The notes below the pieces were generated by a model. The model did no database searches. It was not told the DNA's origin and saw nothing but the letters and a program-made list of their open reading frames with translations. From the NCBI RefSeq assembly GCF_004341085.1, contig NZ_SLXW01000004.1:372001-436000 (forward strand): a DNA stretch of 64,000 nt, written 5' to 3'. Source of the DNA: Sphingomonas sp. PP-CE-1G-424. Its GTDB lineage: Bacteria; Pseudomonadota; Alphaproteobacteria; Sphingomonadales; Sphingomonadaceae. Positions 36,572 to 45,185 of this stretch are shown here, in pieces (the first letter of the stretch is position 1; each line of letters starts with the position of its first letter). Both the position numbers and the translations under genes were made by a program.

Positions 36572-37540
36572 CTACAGCCACTTCGCCTGCTTGAACTTCA
36601 CGTACAGCGCGGCGCAGACGATCCCGATCACGCCCAGTACGACGAAATACCCGTATTCCGTCTTCAGCTCGGGCATGTTCTCGAAGTTCATGCCGTAGAT
36701 CCCGGCGATCGCGGTTGGCACCGCGAGGATCGCGGCCCAGGCGGCGAGCTGGCGAGTGATCGCGCCGGTGCGTTGCTGTTCGAGCAGGTTGCTGAATTCG
36801 AACACCGACGTCAGCACTTCGCGCAGGCCCTCGACCATCGTCTGGACGCGGCGGACGTGGTCGAGCACGTCGCTGAAATACGGTTTCGCCTCGGTATCGA
36901 TGCAGGGGAGGTCGAGGCGGACGATCTTGCCCGCAACCTCGCCCATCGGGCCTAGGATGCGCTGGAAGCGGATCATTTCGCGTCTCAGACCAAAGATACG
37001 GACAATTTCGTCGCGGCCCAGGAAGGCGTCGATCGTGCGTTGTTCCATCGCCAGCACCTCGTCCTCGATGCTTTCGACGATCGGGAGATAGCCGTCGACG
37101 ACGTAGTCGAGGATAGCGTGGAGGACGTAGTCGACGCCGTTGATCAGCAAGGTTGGCGCGGCTTCGAGCTGTTCGCGTAACGCCTTGTGCGAGCGTGCCG
37201 AGCCGTGGCGGACGCTGATGATGTGGCTGTGGCCGACGAAGATCGCGGTTTCGCCGTATGCGATCTTGTCGTCCTCGAGCTGCGCGGTGCGCGCGACGAC
37301 GAAGAGCTGGTCGCCATAGACGTCGACCTTGGGCAACTGGTCCGCCTTGATCGCGTCCTCCACGGCCAGCGGGTGGAGGTTATACTGTTCCTTCAGCGTC
37401 CGCATCTCGGCGTCGGTCGGGTCGCAGATGCCGATCCAGACGAACTCGGAGCGATCCGCGGGGCAATCGACCTTTTCGTCGATCGAGACCGCGCGGACGC
37501 GCTTGCCATGGCGATAGAGATACGCGGCGACGACCGTCAT
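36572..37540 (-). CDS. corA: CorA-type magnesium/divalent cation channel
   Basis: A 322-residue CorA protein: a cytoplasmic alpha/beta funnel, then two C-terminal membrane helices joined by the selectivity motif YGMNFENMPEL. The first helix is WAAILAVPTAIAGI and the second YFVVLGVIGIVCAAL, followed by the basic tail KFKQAKWL. It forms a pentameric pore for Mg2+ or Co2+. It starts 39 bases after the metQ stop on the same strand, so read-through from the MetNIQ operon is possible. Confidence 0.95.
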   Translation of the reverse strand: MTVVAAYLYRHGKRVRAVSIDEKVDCPADRSEFVWIGICDPTDAEMRTLKEQYNLHPLAVEDAIKADQLPKVDVYGDQLFVVARTAQLEDDKIAYGETAIFVGHSHIISVRHGSARSHKALREQLEAAPTLLINGVDYVLHAILDYVVDGYLPIVESIEDEVLAMEQRTIDAFLGRDEIVRIFGLRREMIRFQRILGPMGEVAGKIVRLDLPCIDTEAKPYFSDVLDHVRRVQTMVEGLREVLTSVFEFSNLLEQQRTGAITRQLAAWAAILAVPTAIAGIYGMNFENMPELKTEYGYFVVLGVIGIVCAALYVKFKQAKWL

Positions 37541-37579
37541 GGAGCCTCGGGAATTACGCGGACTGGGCTCGCGCCGGTA

Positions 37580-38374
37580 TCAGAACGCCGGCAGCACCGC
37601 ACGCCGATAATGCTGCTCGATGAAGGTCTTGGTGGCCGGGCTGCGCAACGCAGCGATCAGCTTCACGACCCGCGGGTCCTTCTCGCCACCGGGCAGGCCG
37701 ACGACGAAATTGACGTAGGGGCTGTTCTTGTCCTCGATCGCGAGTGCATCGCGGACCGGGTTGAGCTTCGCGTCGAGCGCGTAGTTGGTGTTGATCAGCG
37801 CGAGATCGACCTCGCCGAGCGTGCGCGGCAGGGTGGCGCCCTCCAGCTCCTTGAACTGCAGGTTCTTGGGGTTGGTGGCGATGTCGTTGAGGCTCGACAG
37901 CGGATTGGTCGGGTTCTTGAGCGTGATGAGCCCGGCCTTCTGCAGAAGCAGCAGTGCGCGGCCGCCGTTGCTCGGCTCGTTCGGGATCGCGACGGTCGCG
38001 CCGTTCGGGATCTGCGCGATCGACTTCCACTTGCGCGAATAGGCGCCGAGCGGTTCGACGTGGACGCCGGCATAGGTCACGAGATGCGTGCCGCGCGAGG
38101 CGTTGAACTCGTCGAGATACGGCTTGGTCTCGAAATAGCTGACGTCGATCTGCTTCTGCTCGACCTGGAGGTTGGGCTGGACGTAGTCGTTGAAGACGCG
38201 GATCTGGAGGTCGACGCCTTCCTTGGCGAGCGTCGGCTTGATCGACTCGAGAATCTCGGCGTGCGGAACCGCGGTCGCGGCGACGGTCAGCGTCTTGCCG
38301 TCATTGGTCTTGGTACCACCGCAGGCGGCGAGCGCGAGCAGCGAGAACGAGGCGAGCAAAATGCGGCGGTTCAT
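37580..38374 (-). CDS. metQ: MetQ/NlpA-type substrate-binding lipoprotein of a methionine ABC importer
   Basis: A 264-residue lipoprotein. The signal MNRRILLASFSLLALAAC ends in a lipobox with Cys18; the mature part is the NlpA fold (VAATAVPHAEILESIKPTLA, VSYFETKPYLDEFN, VAIPNEPSNGGRALLLLQKA, GATLPRTLGEVDLALINTNY, VKLIAALRSPATKTFIEQHY). It captures methionine or a related compound in the periplasm for MetNI. The ATG at 38374 is chosen because it begins the lipoprotein signal. It follows metI by 22 bases. Confidence 0.94.
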   Translation of the reverse strand: MNRRILLASFSLLALAACGGTKTNDGKTLTVAATAVPHAEILESIKPTLAKEGVDLQIRVFNDYVQPNLQVEQKQIDVSYFETKPYLDEFNASRGTHLVTYAGVHVEPLGAYSRKWKSIAQIPNGATVAIPNEPSNGGRALLLLQKAGLITLKNPTNPLSSLNDIATNPKNLQFKELEGATLPRTLGEVDLALINTNYALDAKLNPVRDALAIEDKNSPYVNFVVGLPGGEKDPRVVKLIAALRSPATKTFIEQHYRRAVLPAF

Positions 38375-38396
38375 GCGAATTCCTAGCGGCGTTAAA

Positions 38397-39059
38397 TCAG
38401 CGGCGGGTGAAGTGGCGGGCGAGCGCGTCGCCGGCATATTGGATGATCTGGACGAGCACGACCAGCAGCACGACGGTGACGACCATGACGTCGGTCTGGA
38501 AGCGCTGATAGCCGAAGCGGATCGCGAGATCGCCGAGGCCCCCTGCGCCGACCACGCCCGCCATCGCGGTAAACGAGACGAGCGCGACCGCGGTCACGGT
38601 GGCGCCGGCGATCAGTCCGGGCAGCGCCTCGGGGATCAGCGCGCCGGTGACGATCTGGCGCGTGGTGGCGCCCATCGCCTGCACCGCCTCGATCGTGGTG
38701 CGGTCGACTTCCTTGAGCGATCCTTCGACGAGCCGTGCGTAGAAGGGCGCGGCGCCGACGACGAGCGGGGGGATCGCACCGGCGACGCCCAGCGAGGTGC
38801 CGACCAGCATGACGGTGAGCGGAATCATCACGATCAGCAGGATGATGAAGGGAACCGAGCGAAGGACGTTGACGATGATCCCGAGCACGGCGTTGGCGAC
38901 GCGGTTCTGCGACAGGCGGCCCCGGTCGGTGAGGTAGAGCAGGACGCCGAGCGGCAGGCCGAACGCGATCGTCAGGATCAGCGATCCGCCGAGCATGATC
39001 AGCGTGTCGAGGCACGCCTGGCCGATGTCCGACCAGTCGATGTTGGCGAAGAAGCTCAT
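38397..39059 (-). CDS. metI: Methionine ABC transporter permease
   Basis: A 220-residue permease with about five membrane helices and the ABC-coupling loop in [22 protein letters not shown], typical of Met[21 protein letters not shown] is the periplasmic N-terminal start. It forms the pore of the MetNIQ importer as a dimer. The start overlaps the end of metN by four bases (ATGA). Confidence 0.95.
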   Translation of the reverse strand: MSFFANIDWSDIGQACLDTLIMLGGSLILTIAFGLPLGVLLYLTDRGRLSQNRVANAVLGIIVNVLRSVPFIILLIVMIPLTVMLVGTSLGVAGAIPPLVVGAAPFYARLVEGSLKEVDRTTIEAVQAMGATTRQIVTGALIPEALPGLIAGATVTAVALVSFTAMAGVVGAGGLGDLAIRFGYQRFQTDVMVVTVVLLVVLVQIIQYAGDALARHFTRR

Positions 39060-39790
39060 GCTGCCAGCGCCGCCAGCATGCGCTGCGTTGCCGGGTGGGC
39101 GGCGTTGGCGAAGATGTCGGTAACGTCTCCGGTCTCGACGATACGGCCGCGTTCGAGGACGGCGACGCGGTCGCAGACGTAGCGAACGACATCCATTTCG
39201 TGGGTGATGAGGACGATCGTCAGGCCGAGGTCTCGGTTGAGGTCGCGGAGGAGGGTGAGGACCGAGCGGGTGGTTTCGGGGTCTAGTGCGCTGGTGGCTT
39301 CGTCGCAGAGCAGGATGTCGGGATCGGTGGCGAGCGCGCGGGCGATCCCGACGCGCTGCTTCTGGCCGCCGGAGAGCTGTGCGGGATATTTGGTGGCGTG
39401 ATCGGCGAGGCCTACGCGGTCGAGCAGTGCGGCGACTTTCGTCTCGCGTTCGGCCTTGGATACGCCCGCGAGCACCAGCGGGAACGCGACATTCGCCGCG
39501 ACCGTGCGCGACGACAGCAGGCCGAAGTTCTGGAAGATCATGCCGATCCGGCGGCGCAGCGCGCGCAGGTCCGCCGCCGACAACGCGGCTACGTCGACGC
39601 CATCGACTTCGACCTTGCCCGAAGTCGGGCGTTCGAGCGCGTTGATAAGGCGGATCAGCGTCGACTTGCCTGCGCCGGACTGGCCGATGACGCCAAATAC
39701 GCCGCGCGCCGGAATTTCCATCGACACGCCGTCTAGGGCCGCCGCCTCGCTTGCCGGGTAGGTTTTGATGACGTCGGTGAGGCGGATCAT
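39056..39790 (-). CDS. metN: Methionine ABC transporter ATP-binding protein
   Basis: A 244-residue ABC ATPase. Walker A is GQSGAGKST, the signature [15 protein letters not shown], Walker [13 protein letters not shown], and the switch His is in VLITHEMDV. The [20 protein letters not shown] block is typical of MetN. It is shorter than E. coli MetN (about 340) and lacks the C-terminal ACT-like C2 domain that senses methionine, so feedback inhibition of that kind is not expected. The start overlaps the stop of the monooxygenase gene by four bases. Confidence 0.95.
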   Translation of the reverse strand: MIRLTDVIKTYPASEAAALDGVSMEIPARGVFGVIGQSGAGKSTLIRLINALERPTSGKVEVDGVDVAALSAADLRALRRRIGMIFQNFGLLSSRTVAANVAFPLVLAGVSKAERETKVAALLDRVGLADHATKYPAQLSGGQKQRVGIARALATDPDILLCDEATSALDPETTRSVLTLLRDLNRDLGLTIVLITHEMDVVRYVCDRVAVLERGRIVETGDVTDIFANAAHPATQRMLAALAA

Positions 39791-40803
39791 GCGGTGCCCA
39801 TGACCTGCGCGGCGAACCGCTCCATTTCCTCGGCCTGCGGGCTCATCTGGAGCAGCAGCAGATCGAGACCGGCCGCCTCGTATTCCGCGACACGCTCCTT
39901 CAACTGTTCGGGCGTGCCGACCAGATTGGGGCGCAGGCCGCGGTTGGAAACGGAATATTCCTGGATCTTCAGTTCGCGTTCGAGCTGCGTGCCCGACAGC
40001 CACTGGTCGAAGTTCGCATAGCCGGCGGGGAGTTCGGTGACGCTGGTGATGCGCTCCAGCTCGCGCTTCGCCTCTGCCTCGCTGTCGCGGACGATCGCAT
40101 AGGCGGCCATGCCGTATTGCATCGGCGCGCCGCCAGCTGCCTCGCGCCGGGTCGCCATGTCGGCGATCTTGGGGGCAATCGCCTCCGCCGGGTCGCCGTG
40201 CATGACGTACGCGTCGCACTGCGCGGCGATCATCGCCTTCGCCTTCTCGCTCTCGCCGCCGGCATAGACGGTCGGGCGCTTGGCGGGCTTGGGGGAGCAG
40301 ATCGCCTGTTCGGTGGTGTAGAACTGGCCCGCGAAGTCGAACCGCTCCTGCGTCCAAAGTCCATCGACGACGGTCAACCACTCGGCGGTGCGCGCGTAGC
40401 GATCGTCGTGCTGGTCGAACTGGAGGCCGTATTGCTTGGCCTCGTCCGCCCACCAGGACGACACGACGTTCAGCGCAAGCCGTCCGCCCGAGATCCGGTC
40501 GATATTCGCCGCCGCCTTGGCGAACAGCGCGGGGTGGTGGAAGTTCGGGCGGACCGCGACCATCAGCTCGATGCTGTCGGTCACCGCCGCCAGCGCGGCC
40601 GCGGTCGACCACGCATCGAGCGCAGGCTGTTCGATGCCCTTGATATCGTTGAGGTTCAGCTCGGCGATCAGCGTCAGGTCATAGCCCCAGCGCTCGGCGT
40701 TCTGCGTCAGCGCCTTGGTGTACGCCCAGCTCGCCTCCATCCCCTCGTCGGGGACGTTGCGAAGCCAGCCGCCGAAGACGGGAGTCCAGTAACCATAGCG
40801 CAT
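39787..40803 (-). CDS. LLM-class flavin-dependent monooxygenase (SsuD/SfnG-like)
   Basis: A 338-residue luciferase-like monooxygenase that uses FMNH2 from a partner reductase. Blocks seen: [64 protein letters not shown]-like [39 protein letters not shown] and [14 protein letters not shown]. These resemble alkanesulfonate and dimethylsulfone monooxygenases, which free sulfite or sulfinates from organosulfur compounds. The ATG overlaps the preceding ATP-grasp stop by one base (TGATG), and its own stop overlaps metN by four bases. A role in organosulfur use is inferred from the MetNIQ context. No flavin reductase gene is near. Confidence 0.88.
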   Translation of the reverse strand: MRYGYWTPVFGGWLRNVPDEGMEASWAYTKALTQNAERWGYDLTLIAELNLNDIKGIEQPALDAWSTAAALAAVTDSIELMVAVRPNFHHPALFAKAAANIDRISGGRLALNVVSSWWADEAKQYGLQFDQHDDRYARTAEWLTVVDGLWTQERFDFAGQFYTTEQAICSPKPAKRPTVYAGGESEKAKAMIAAQCDAYVMHGDPAEAIAPKIADMATRREAAGGAPMQYGMAAYAIVRDSEAEAKRELERITSVTELPAGYANFDQWLSGTQLERELKIQEYSVSNRGLRPNLVGTPEQLKERVAEYEAAGLDLLLLQMSPQAEEMERFAAQVMGTA

Positions 40804-41708
40804 CAGCGGGCCTTCTCGATCTGTTCGATCAGGTAATCGACGAGGCGGTCGTGCGGATCCCAGCCGAGCACATCCAATGGCTTGGCGACGAAGTTCGACA
40901 GTGCGTTGATGTCGTAGAAGCGCGCGACGCCGTCGCGGTCGTCGATCATGACTTCCACGCCGCCGACGTCGAGATCGACCGCGCGGGCGATCGCTTCAGC
41001 CGCGTCCTTCAAGGTCTGCGAGGGCTCGACCGCGGCCATCTTGATGCCCGAGCCGGGGACGACGCAGGCGTCTGCGGGGCAGAGATCGAACGCGCCGCCG
41101 CCGGCGACTTCGATTGCGTAGAGGAATTTGCGGTCGAGCGTCTCGATCCGGGTGATCGCGCCGTCGCGGACGGGGACGTATTCCTGGACTAGCAGCACGC
41201 CGTCGACGCTGCTTGGGAGGCCGGCGTCGGCGACGGCGGTGCGGAGTTCGTCGAGGCTGTCGAAGCGGATGATGCCCGCGCCCGATCCGCCGATGTTCGC
41301 CTTCACGACCAGCGGGAAGCGGAGCGTCTGCGCGGCGGGGACAACGTCGGCGGCGCGGTGGACGACACGCGTTTCCGGGATTGCGAGGCCGAGCGAGGCG
41401 ATCAGCGACAATTGGCGAGCCTTGGAGGCGTCGATCGCAAGGACGTCAGTGCCGTTGATCACGCGCGCTCCGGTGCGGCGCCAGTGATCGAGCATCGCCA
41501 TCGTGTCGAAGATCGGATGCTCGTCGTTGCGTAGGAAGCTCGACATCGCGATGCGGTTGAAGACGACGGGGGCGGGGGCGCTCCGGTCGGCGGGGTTCCA
41601 GAAGCCGTCCGGCGTCACGCGCGAGAAGTCGACGCCGCGGCGGTCGAGGGCGGCGAACAGCGGTTCGAACCAGAGCGGGTGCTCGTAGAGAATGGCGAGA
41701 TCGGTCAT
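40803..41708 (-). CDS. ATP-grasp ligase, RimK-like
   Basis: A 301-residue ATP-grasp protein. The nucleotide-binding part is visible as TLRFPLVVKANIGGSGAGII (Lys and the glycine loop), LLVQEYVPVRDGAITRIETL, and the metal site VEVMIDDRDGVARFYDINAL, with the Asp/Asn that bind Mg2+. Such enzymes join a carboxylate to an amine or thiol. It is the first gene of a chain of five coupled genes with a monooxygenase and MetNIQ, so the substrate may be an organosulfur amino acid or peptide; this is inference. Start at 41708 has GGGAAG close upstream; an ATG at 41726 is possible. Confidence 0.8.
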   Translation of the reverse strand: MTDLAILYEHPLWFEPLFAALDRRGVDFSRVTPDGFWNPADRSAPAPVVFNRIAMSSFLRNDEHPIFDTMAMLDHWRRTGARVINGTDVLAIDASKARQLSLIASLGLAIPETRVVHRAADVVPAAQTLRFPLVVKANIGGSGAGIIRFDSLDELRTAVADAGLPSSVDGVLLVQEYVPVRDGAITRIETLDRKFLYAIEVAGGGAFDLCPADACVVPGSGIKMAAVEPSQTLKDAAEAIARAVDLDVGGVEVMIDDRDGVARFYDINALSNFVAKPLDVLGWDPHDRLVDYLIEQIEKAR

Positions 41709-41822
41709 CGCTTCCCGGATACGCATTGCGCGCGGGCGTGCAAACCCAAGCAAAACTTTGCGGCGCGCAATATCGTGTCGCGGGGCCGCTGACAGGAGCG
41801 GGGCGAGGCGGTAGCGTAGCGG

Positions 41823-42443
41823 ATGATCTCCAGATTCGTCACGCTCGCTCTCGCCGTCCTCGGCGCCGTTTCCGTTTCGGCACAGGAGGCTCCGCTTGCG
41901 CCGCCGCCTGTTGCTCCGGCGACCGTCTCGATCGTGATGACGACGAGCGAGGGGCCGATCACGCTGGCGCTGGAGAAGGAGCGTGCGCCGCTGACGACCG
42001 CGAATTTCCTGCGCTATGTCGACCAGAAGCGGCTCGATGGAGTGACGTTCTACCGCGCGATGAAGCTCGGGGCGGACGCGGGGTTGATCCAGGGCGGGCC
42101 GCAGGGTGAGGTGAAGCGCCTCCTGCCGCCGGTGAAGCATGAGCCGACTAGCCAGACCGGGCTGTCGCATGTCGACGCGACGATCTCGATGGCAAGGTTT
42201 GCGCCGGGGAGTGCGACGGCGGACTTCTTCATCACGGTCGGGCCCGTGTTGTCGCTCGATGCTAATCCGGCGGGGAGTGGGGACACGGCCGGGTTCGCGG
42301 CGTTCGGGCATGTGGTGGAGGGGATGGATGTGGTGAAGCGGATTCTTGCTGCGCCGACTTCGCCGACTGCCGGGGTTGGGGTGATGAAGGGGCAGATGAT
42401 TGCTGCGCCAGTGAAGATTTTGACGGTTCGTCGGGTGAAGTAA
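41823..42443 (+). CDS. Secreted peptidylprolyl isomerase, cyclophilin type
   Basis: A 206-residue cyclophilin. A Sec signal (MISRFVTLALAVLGAVSVSAQ) is followed by a proline-rich stretch and the cyclophilin barrel (VMTTSEGPITLALEKERAPL, TTANFLRYVDQKRLDGVTFY, RFAPGSATADFFITVG, GFAAFGHVVEGMDVVKRI). It speeds proline cis-trans turns in periplasmic protein folding. The segment around the expected catalytic Arg of the family reads FYRAMK, consistent with activity. It is divergent from the ATP-grasp operon. Confidence 0.92.
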   Translation: MISRFVTLALAVLGAVSVSAQEAPLAPPPVAPATVSIVMTTSEGPITLALEKERAPLTTANFLRYVDQKRLDGVTFYRAMKLGADAGLIQGGPQGEVKRLLPPVKHEPTSQTGLSHVDATISMARFAPGSATADFFITVGPVLSLDANPAGSGDTAGFAAFGHVVEGMDVVKRILAAPTSPTAGVGVMKGQMIAAPVKILTVRRVK

Positions 42444-42461
42444 CGCCGCCACTCAATTCCA

Positions 42462-42559
42462 CCCCGGCGGAGGCCGGGGCCCAATTGGGGGACGTTGCTA
42501 ACGTGGGACTGCGATCAGTTACTCCTACCTTTCCAATTGGGCCCCGGCCTTCGCCGGGG
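42462..42559. repeat. REP-like doublet, family A, copy 2
   Basis: Arms at 42462-42488 and 42533-42559 are inverted repeats with one mismatch and are the same as in copy 1, with a different 44-base spacer. It lies 18 bases after the cyclophilin stop, directly followed by a family B element. Confidence 0.9.
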
Positions 42560-42597
42560 TGGTGCGAGGATGGGTCACCCCTCCACTAAATTGTTTC

Positions 42598-42640
42598 CCC
42601 GCGAAGGCGGGGACCCAGTCTGGGCTCCCGCCTTCGCGGG
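42598..42640. repeat. REP-like palindrome, family B, copy 1
   Basis: CCCGCGAAGGCGGG at the left pairs with CCCGCCTTCGCGGG at the right around CCCAGTCTGGG, with small mismatches. A perfect version of the same element lies at 49638-49696. It sits between the cyclophilin and the convergent lipid kinase gene. Confidence 0.85.
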
Positions 42641-42679
42641 AGAACAAGGAAGCGGGCGGTCCGGCTGGTCGAGCGTGCC

Positions 42680-43564
42680 TCAGGCCGGCGCCATCACTCG
42701 GATGATCCCTGCCGCGACCTTGGCCGTTACCGGGGTCTTCGCCAGAACCTCCCCGTCGATCGAGATCGGCAATGGCGGGATCGTGTTGATCTTCAGGCTC
42801 TTCCCCCGAAAATCGCGCACCTTCTCGTGTCGAGACTCGAGCCGGAACACGCTGGCATACCAGTTCTGCACCAGCCGCCGCTTCACATGCCCCATCACCG
42901 CCTGCACCACGATCTCGCCCGAATCGACCGCGGCCGCGTCGACCAGTTCGGTGCCGCCGTGATAGGGCCCGTTGGAAATCCGCACCTCGACGACGCGGAT
43001 TTTCACCGCGGTCGGGCCCTCGCCAACGATCAGCGTGAACGGGCGGAAGCGCATATATTGATACGTCGCCCACGCCAGATAGCCGACCTTGCCGAATATC
43101 TTCTTCAGCCCGTGGGGGACCGTCTCGGCGATCTTCGGGCTGATGCCCATCGCCGCGCAGTTCGCGAAATAATCGCCGTCGATCATGCCGAGATCGATCC
43201 GCCGCGGCTTGCCGGTCCGGATCACCTCGACCGCGCCTTCGACGGTCAACGGTATGCCGAGCGTGCGCGCGAAACTGTTGGCGGTGCCGAGCGGCAGGAC
43301 GCCGAGAATCACGTCGTGGCCGACCATCAGGTCGACCAGTCCGCTGACCGTACCGTCGCCGCCGCCGAGGATCAGCAGGTCCGGCTTCTTCGCGAGCGCC
43401 CGCAATACCGTCGCCTCCAGGTCCTTCGGATCCTCGACGGCATGCGCGTCTACCTCATAGGGCAGCCCCGACATCGCCGCACACGCGCGCTTGAACAGCT
43501 TCTGGCCCTTGCGCGACTTGGCATTGACGACGAGCGCGGCGGACGTGATCGTATCGTTCGACAT
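42680..43564 (-). CDS. Diacylglycerol/sphingosine-kinase-family lipid kinase (YegS/DgkB-like)
   Basis: A 294-residue lipid kinase. The catalytic-domain motif LLILGGGDGTVSGLVDLM and the phosphate-binding VNAKSRKGQKLFKRA are visible, as are LGVLPLGTANSFARTLGIP and RRIDLGMIDGDYFANCAAMG. It would phosphorylate a diacylglycerol or similar lipid with ATP at the membrane. The ATG at 43564 is chosen because it begins the nucleotide-binding domain and has GGGGG upstream. A sphingolipid substrate would suit a sphingomonad but cannot be read from the sequence. Confidence 0.88.
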   Translation of the reverse strand: MSNDTITSAALVVNAKSRKGQKLFKRACAAMSGLPYEVDAHAVEDPKDLEATVLRALAKKPDLLILGGGDGTVSGLVDLMVGHDVILGVLPLGTANSFARTLGIPLTVEGAVEVIRTGKPRRIDLGMIDGDYFANCAAMGISPKIAETVPHGLKKIFGKVGYLAWATYQYMRFRPFTLIVGEGPTAVKIRVVEVRISNGPYHGGTELVDAAAVDSGEIVVQAVMGHVKRRLVQNWYASVFRLESRHEKVRDFRGKSLKINTIPPLPISIDGEVLAKTPVTAKVAAGIIRVMAPA

Positions 43565-43656
43565 AAGGCCCCCAACGCACGGCATGCGGTTTCGCACCCG
43601 TAACGCTTCTCCCGTAAAACTTGATCCGTCGCCGCGCATCCCGCAAAGCCCGCCGC

Positions 43657-44649
43657 ATGACCGCAAGCTATCCCGCGCTTCGCCTTCGTCGCACCCGCGC
43701 CTCCGCCTGGAGCCGCCGCCTCCATGCCGAGACCGTGCTGACTCCCGCCGACCTGATCTGGCCGCTGTTCGTGACCGAGGGAGCCGGCGTCGAGCAACCG
43801 ATCGCCAGCCTGCCCGGCGTGTCGCGCTGGTCGGTCGACGGGATCGTCGCGCGGGGGCGCGAGGCGCGCGACCTCGGCATCCCGTGCATCGCGCTATTCC
43901 CGTACACGCAGGTCGAGCGCCGGACCGAGGACGGGCGGGAGGCGCTCAACCCCGACAACCTGATGTGCCAAGCAATCCGTGCGCTGAAAGACGCGGCGCC
44001 CGAGGTCGGCGTGCTGACCGACGTCGCGCTCGATCCCTATACGAGCCACGGCCATGACGGGCTGGTCGACGCGGCTGGCTATGTCGTCAACGACACGACC
44101 GCCGAGATGCTCGTCGCGCAGGCGCTCAACCAGGCGAACGCGGGCGCCGATATCATCGCGCCGTCGGACATGATGGACGGCCGGATCGGCATGATCCGCA
44201 GCGCGCTCGAGGCGGAGTCGCACCATAACGTCCAGATCATGTCCTACGCCGCCAAATACGCCAGCGCATTCTACGGCCCGTTCCGCGATGCGGTCGGCTC
44301 GCGCGGGCTGCTCAAGGGCGACAAGAAGACCTACCAGATGGACAATGCCAACGCCGAAGAGGCCTTGCGAGAGGTCGCGATGGATCTGGCGGAGGGCGCC
44401 GACACGGTGATGGTCAAGCCCGGCCTGCCGTATCTCGACATCATCGTCCGCGTACGCCAGGCGTTCGAGGTGCCGGTGTTCGCGTACCAGGTGTCGGGCG
44501 AATACGCGATGATCGAGCACGCGGTCGCGGCGGGCGCGGCGGAGCGCGACGTCATGGTGCTGGAGACGCTGATGTCGTTCAAGCGCGCAGGCTGCTCGGG
44601 CGTGCTGACCTATCACGCGGCGCATGCGGCGAAATTGCTCGGCGGATGA
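43657..44649 (+). CDS. hemB: Delta-aminolevulinic acid dehydratase (porphobilinogen synthase)
   Basis: A 330-residue enzyme that joins two 5-aminolevulinate molecules to porphobilinogen in heme synthesis. The two Schiff-base lysines are in MSYAAKYASAFYGPFRDA and DTVMVKPGLPYLDI. The zinc-site cysteines of the E. coli/animal type are replaced (DVALDPYTSHGHDG), so this is the magnesium-dependent type usual in alphaproteobacteria. The ATG at 43657 is chosen for family length; the upstream ATT/ATG frame lacks family likeness. Its stop overlaps the next gene by four bases. Confidence 0.96.
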   Translation: MTASYPALRLRRTRASAWSRRLHAETVLTPADLIWPLFVTEGAGVEQPIASLPGVSRWSVDGIVARGREARDLGIPCIALFPYTQVERRTEDGREALNPDNLMCQAIRALKDAAPEVGVLTDVALDPYTSHGHDGLVDAAGYVVNDTTAEMLVAQALNQANAGADIIAPSDMMDGRIGMIRSALEAESHHNVQIMSYAAKYASAFYGPFRDAVGSRGLLKGDKKTYQMDNANAEEALREVAMDLAEGADTVMVKPGLPYLDIIVRVRQAFEVPVFAYQVSGEYAMIEHAVAAGAAERDVMVLETLMSFKRAGCSGVLTYHAAHAAKLLGG

Positions 44650-45185
44650 TCCAGACCGAACGGCTGATCTTACGCGGCTGGCGTGATGACGATGCCGCCT
44701 TGCATCATGCGATGTGCGCTGACCCGGCGGTGATGGCGTATCTCGGGCCGGCGCCGTCGCTGACCGAGTCCGTCGCGGTGGTGGCACGCCAGAAGGCGAT
44801 GTTCGCCGACTATGGCGCGTGCTTCTGGGCGCTCGAACGACGGGATACCGGCGCGTTTATCGGCTGGTGCGGGATCAAGCCGGGCCCGGTCGGTACGCCG
44901 ATCGAGGGGAAACCCGAGATTGGCTGGAGTCTCGTCCAGAGCGAATGGGGGCGGGGATATGCACGGGAGGCAGCGGAGGCTTCCCTCGCCTGGGGTTGGC
45001 GTGAGATGGACTTGCCGACGGTCTGGGCGATCACCGTCCCTGCAAACACGGCCAGCCGCGCGCTCATGGAGCGGCTCGGGATGACCCGCGTGGTCGACGG
45101 CGATTTCGATCACCCGAAGCTCGCCGAAGATGACCCGCTTCGCCGCCACATCCTCTACCGGATCGACCTCCCCGCTTATGTCTGA
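44646..45185 (+). CDS. GNAT-family N-acetyltransferase (RimJ/RimL-like)
   Basis: A 179-residue acetyltransferase. The RimL-like pattern is clear: IQTERLILRGWRDDDAALHH, FIGWCGIKPGPVGTPIEGKP, EIGWSLVQSEWGRGYAREAA (acetyl-CoA loop GRGYA), and ITVPANTASRALMERLGMTR. Substrate unknown: a protein N-terminus or small amine. It overlaps hemB by four bases and the following gene by eight, so the three are probably co-transcribed. Confidence 0.88.
   Translation: MIQTERLILRGWRDDDAALHHAMCADPAVMAYLGPAPSLTESVAVVARQKAMFADYGACFWALERRDTGAFIGWCGIKPGPVGTPIEGKPEIGWSLVQSEWGRGYAREAAEASLAWGWREMDLPTVWAITVPANTASRALMERLGMTRVVDGDFDHPKLAEDDPLRRHILYRIDLPAYV

Noticed and set aside
41709..41822. Possible SAM- or SAH-type riboswitch before the sulfur operon
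   Set aside because: I could not find the conserved core or pseudoknot of any known class in the 114-base region.
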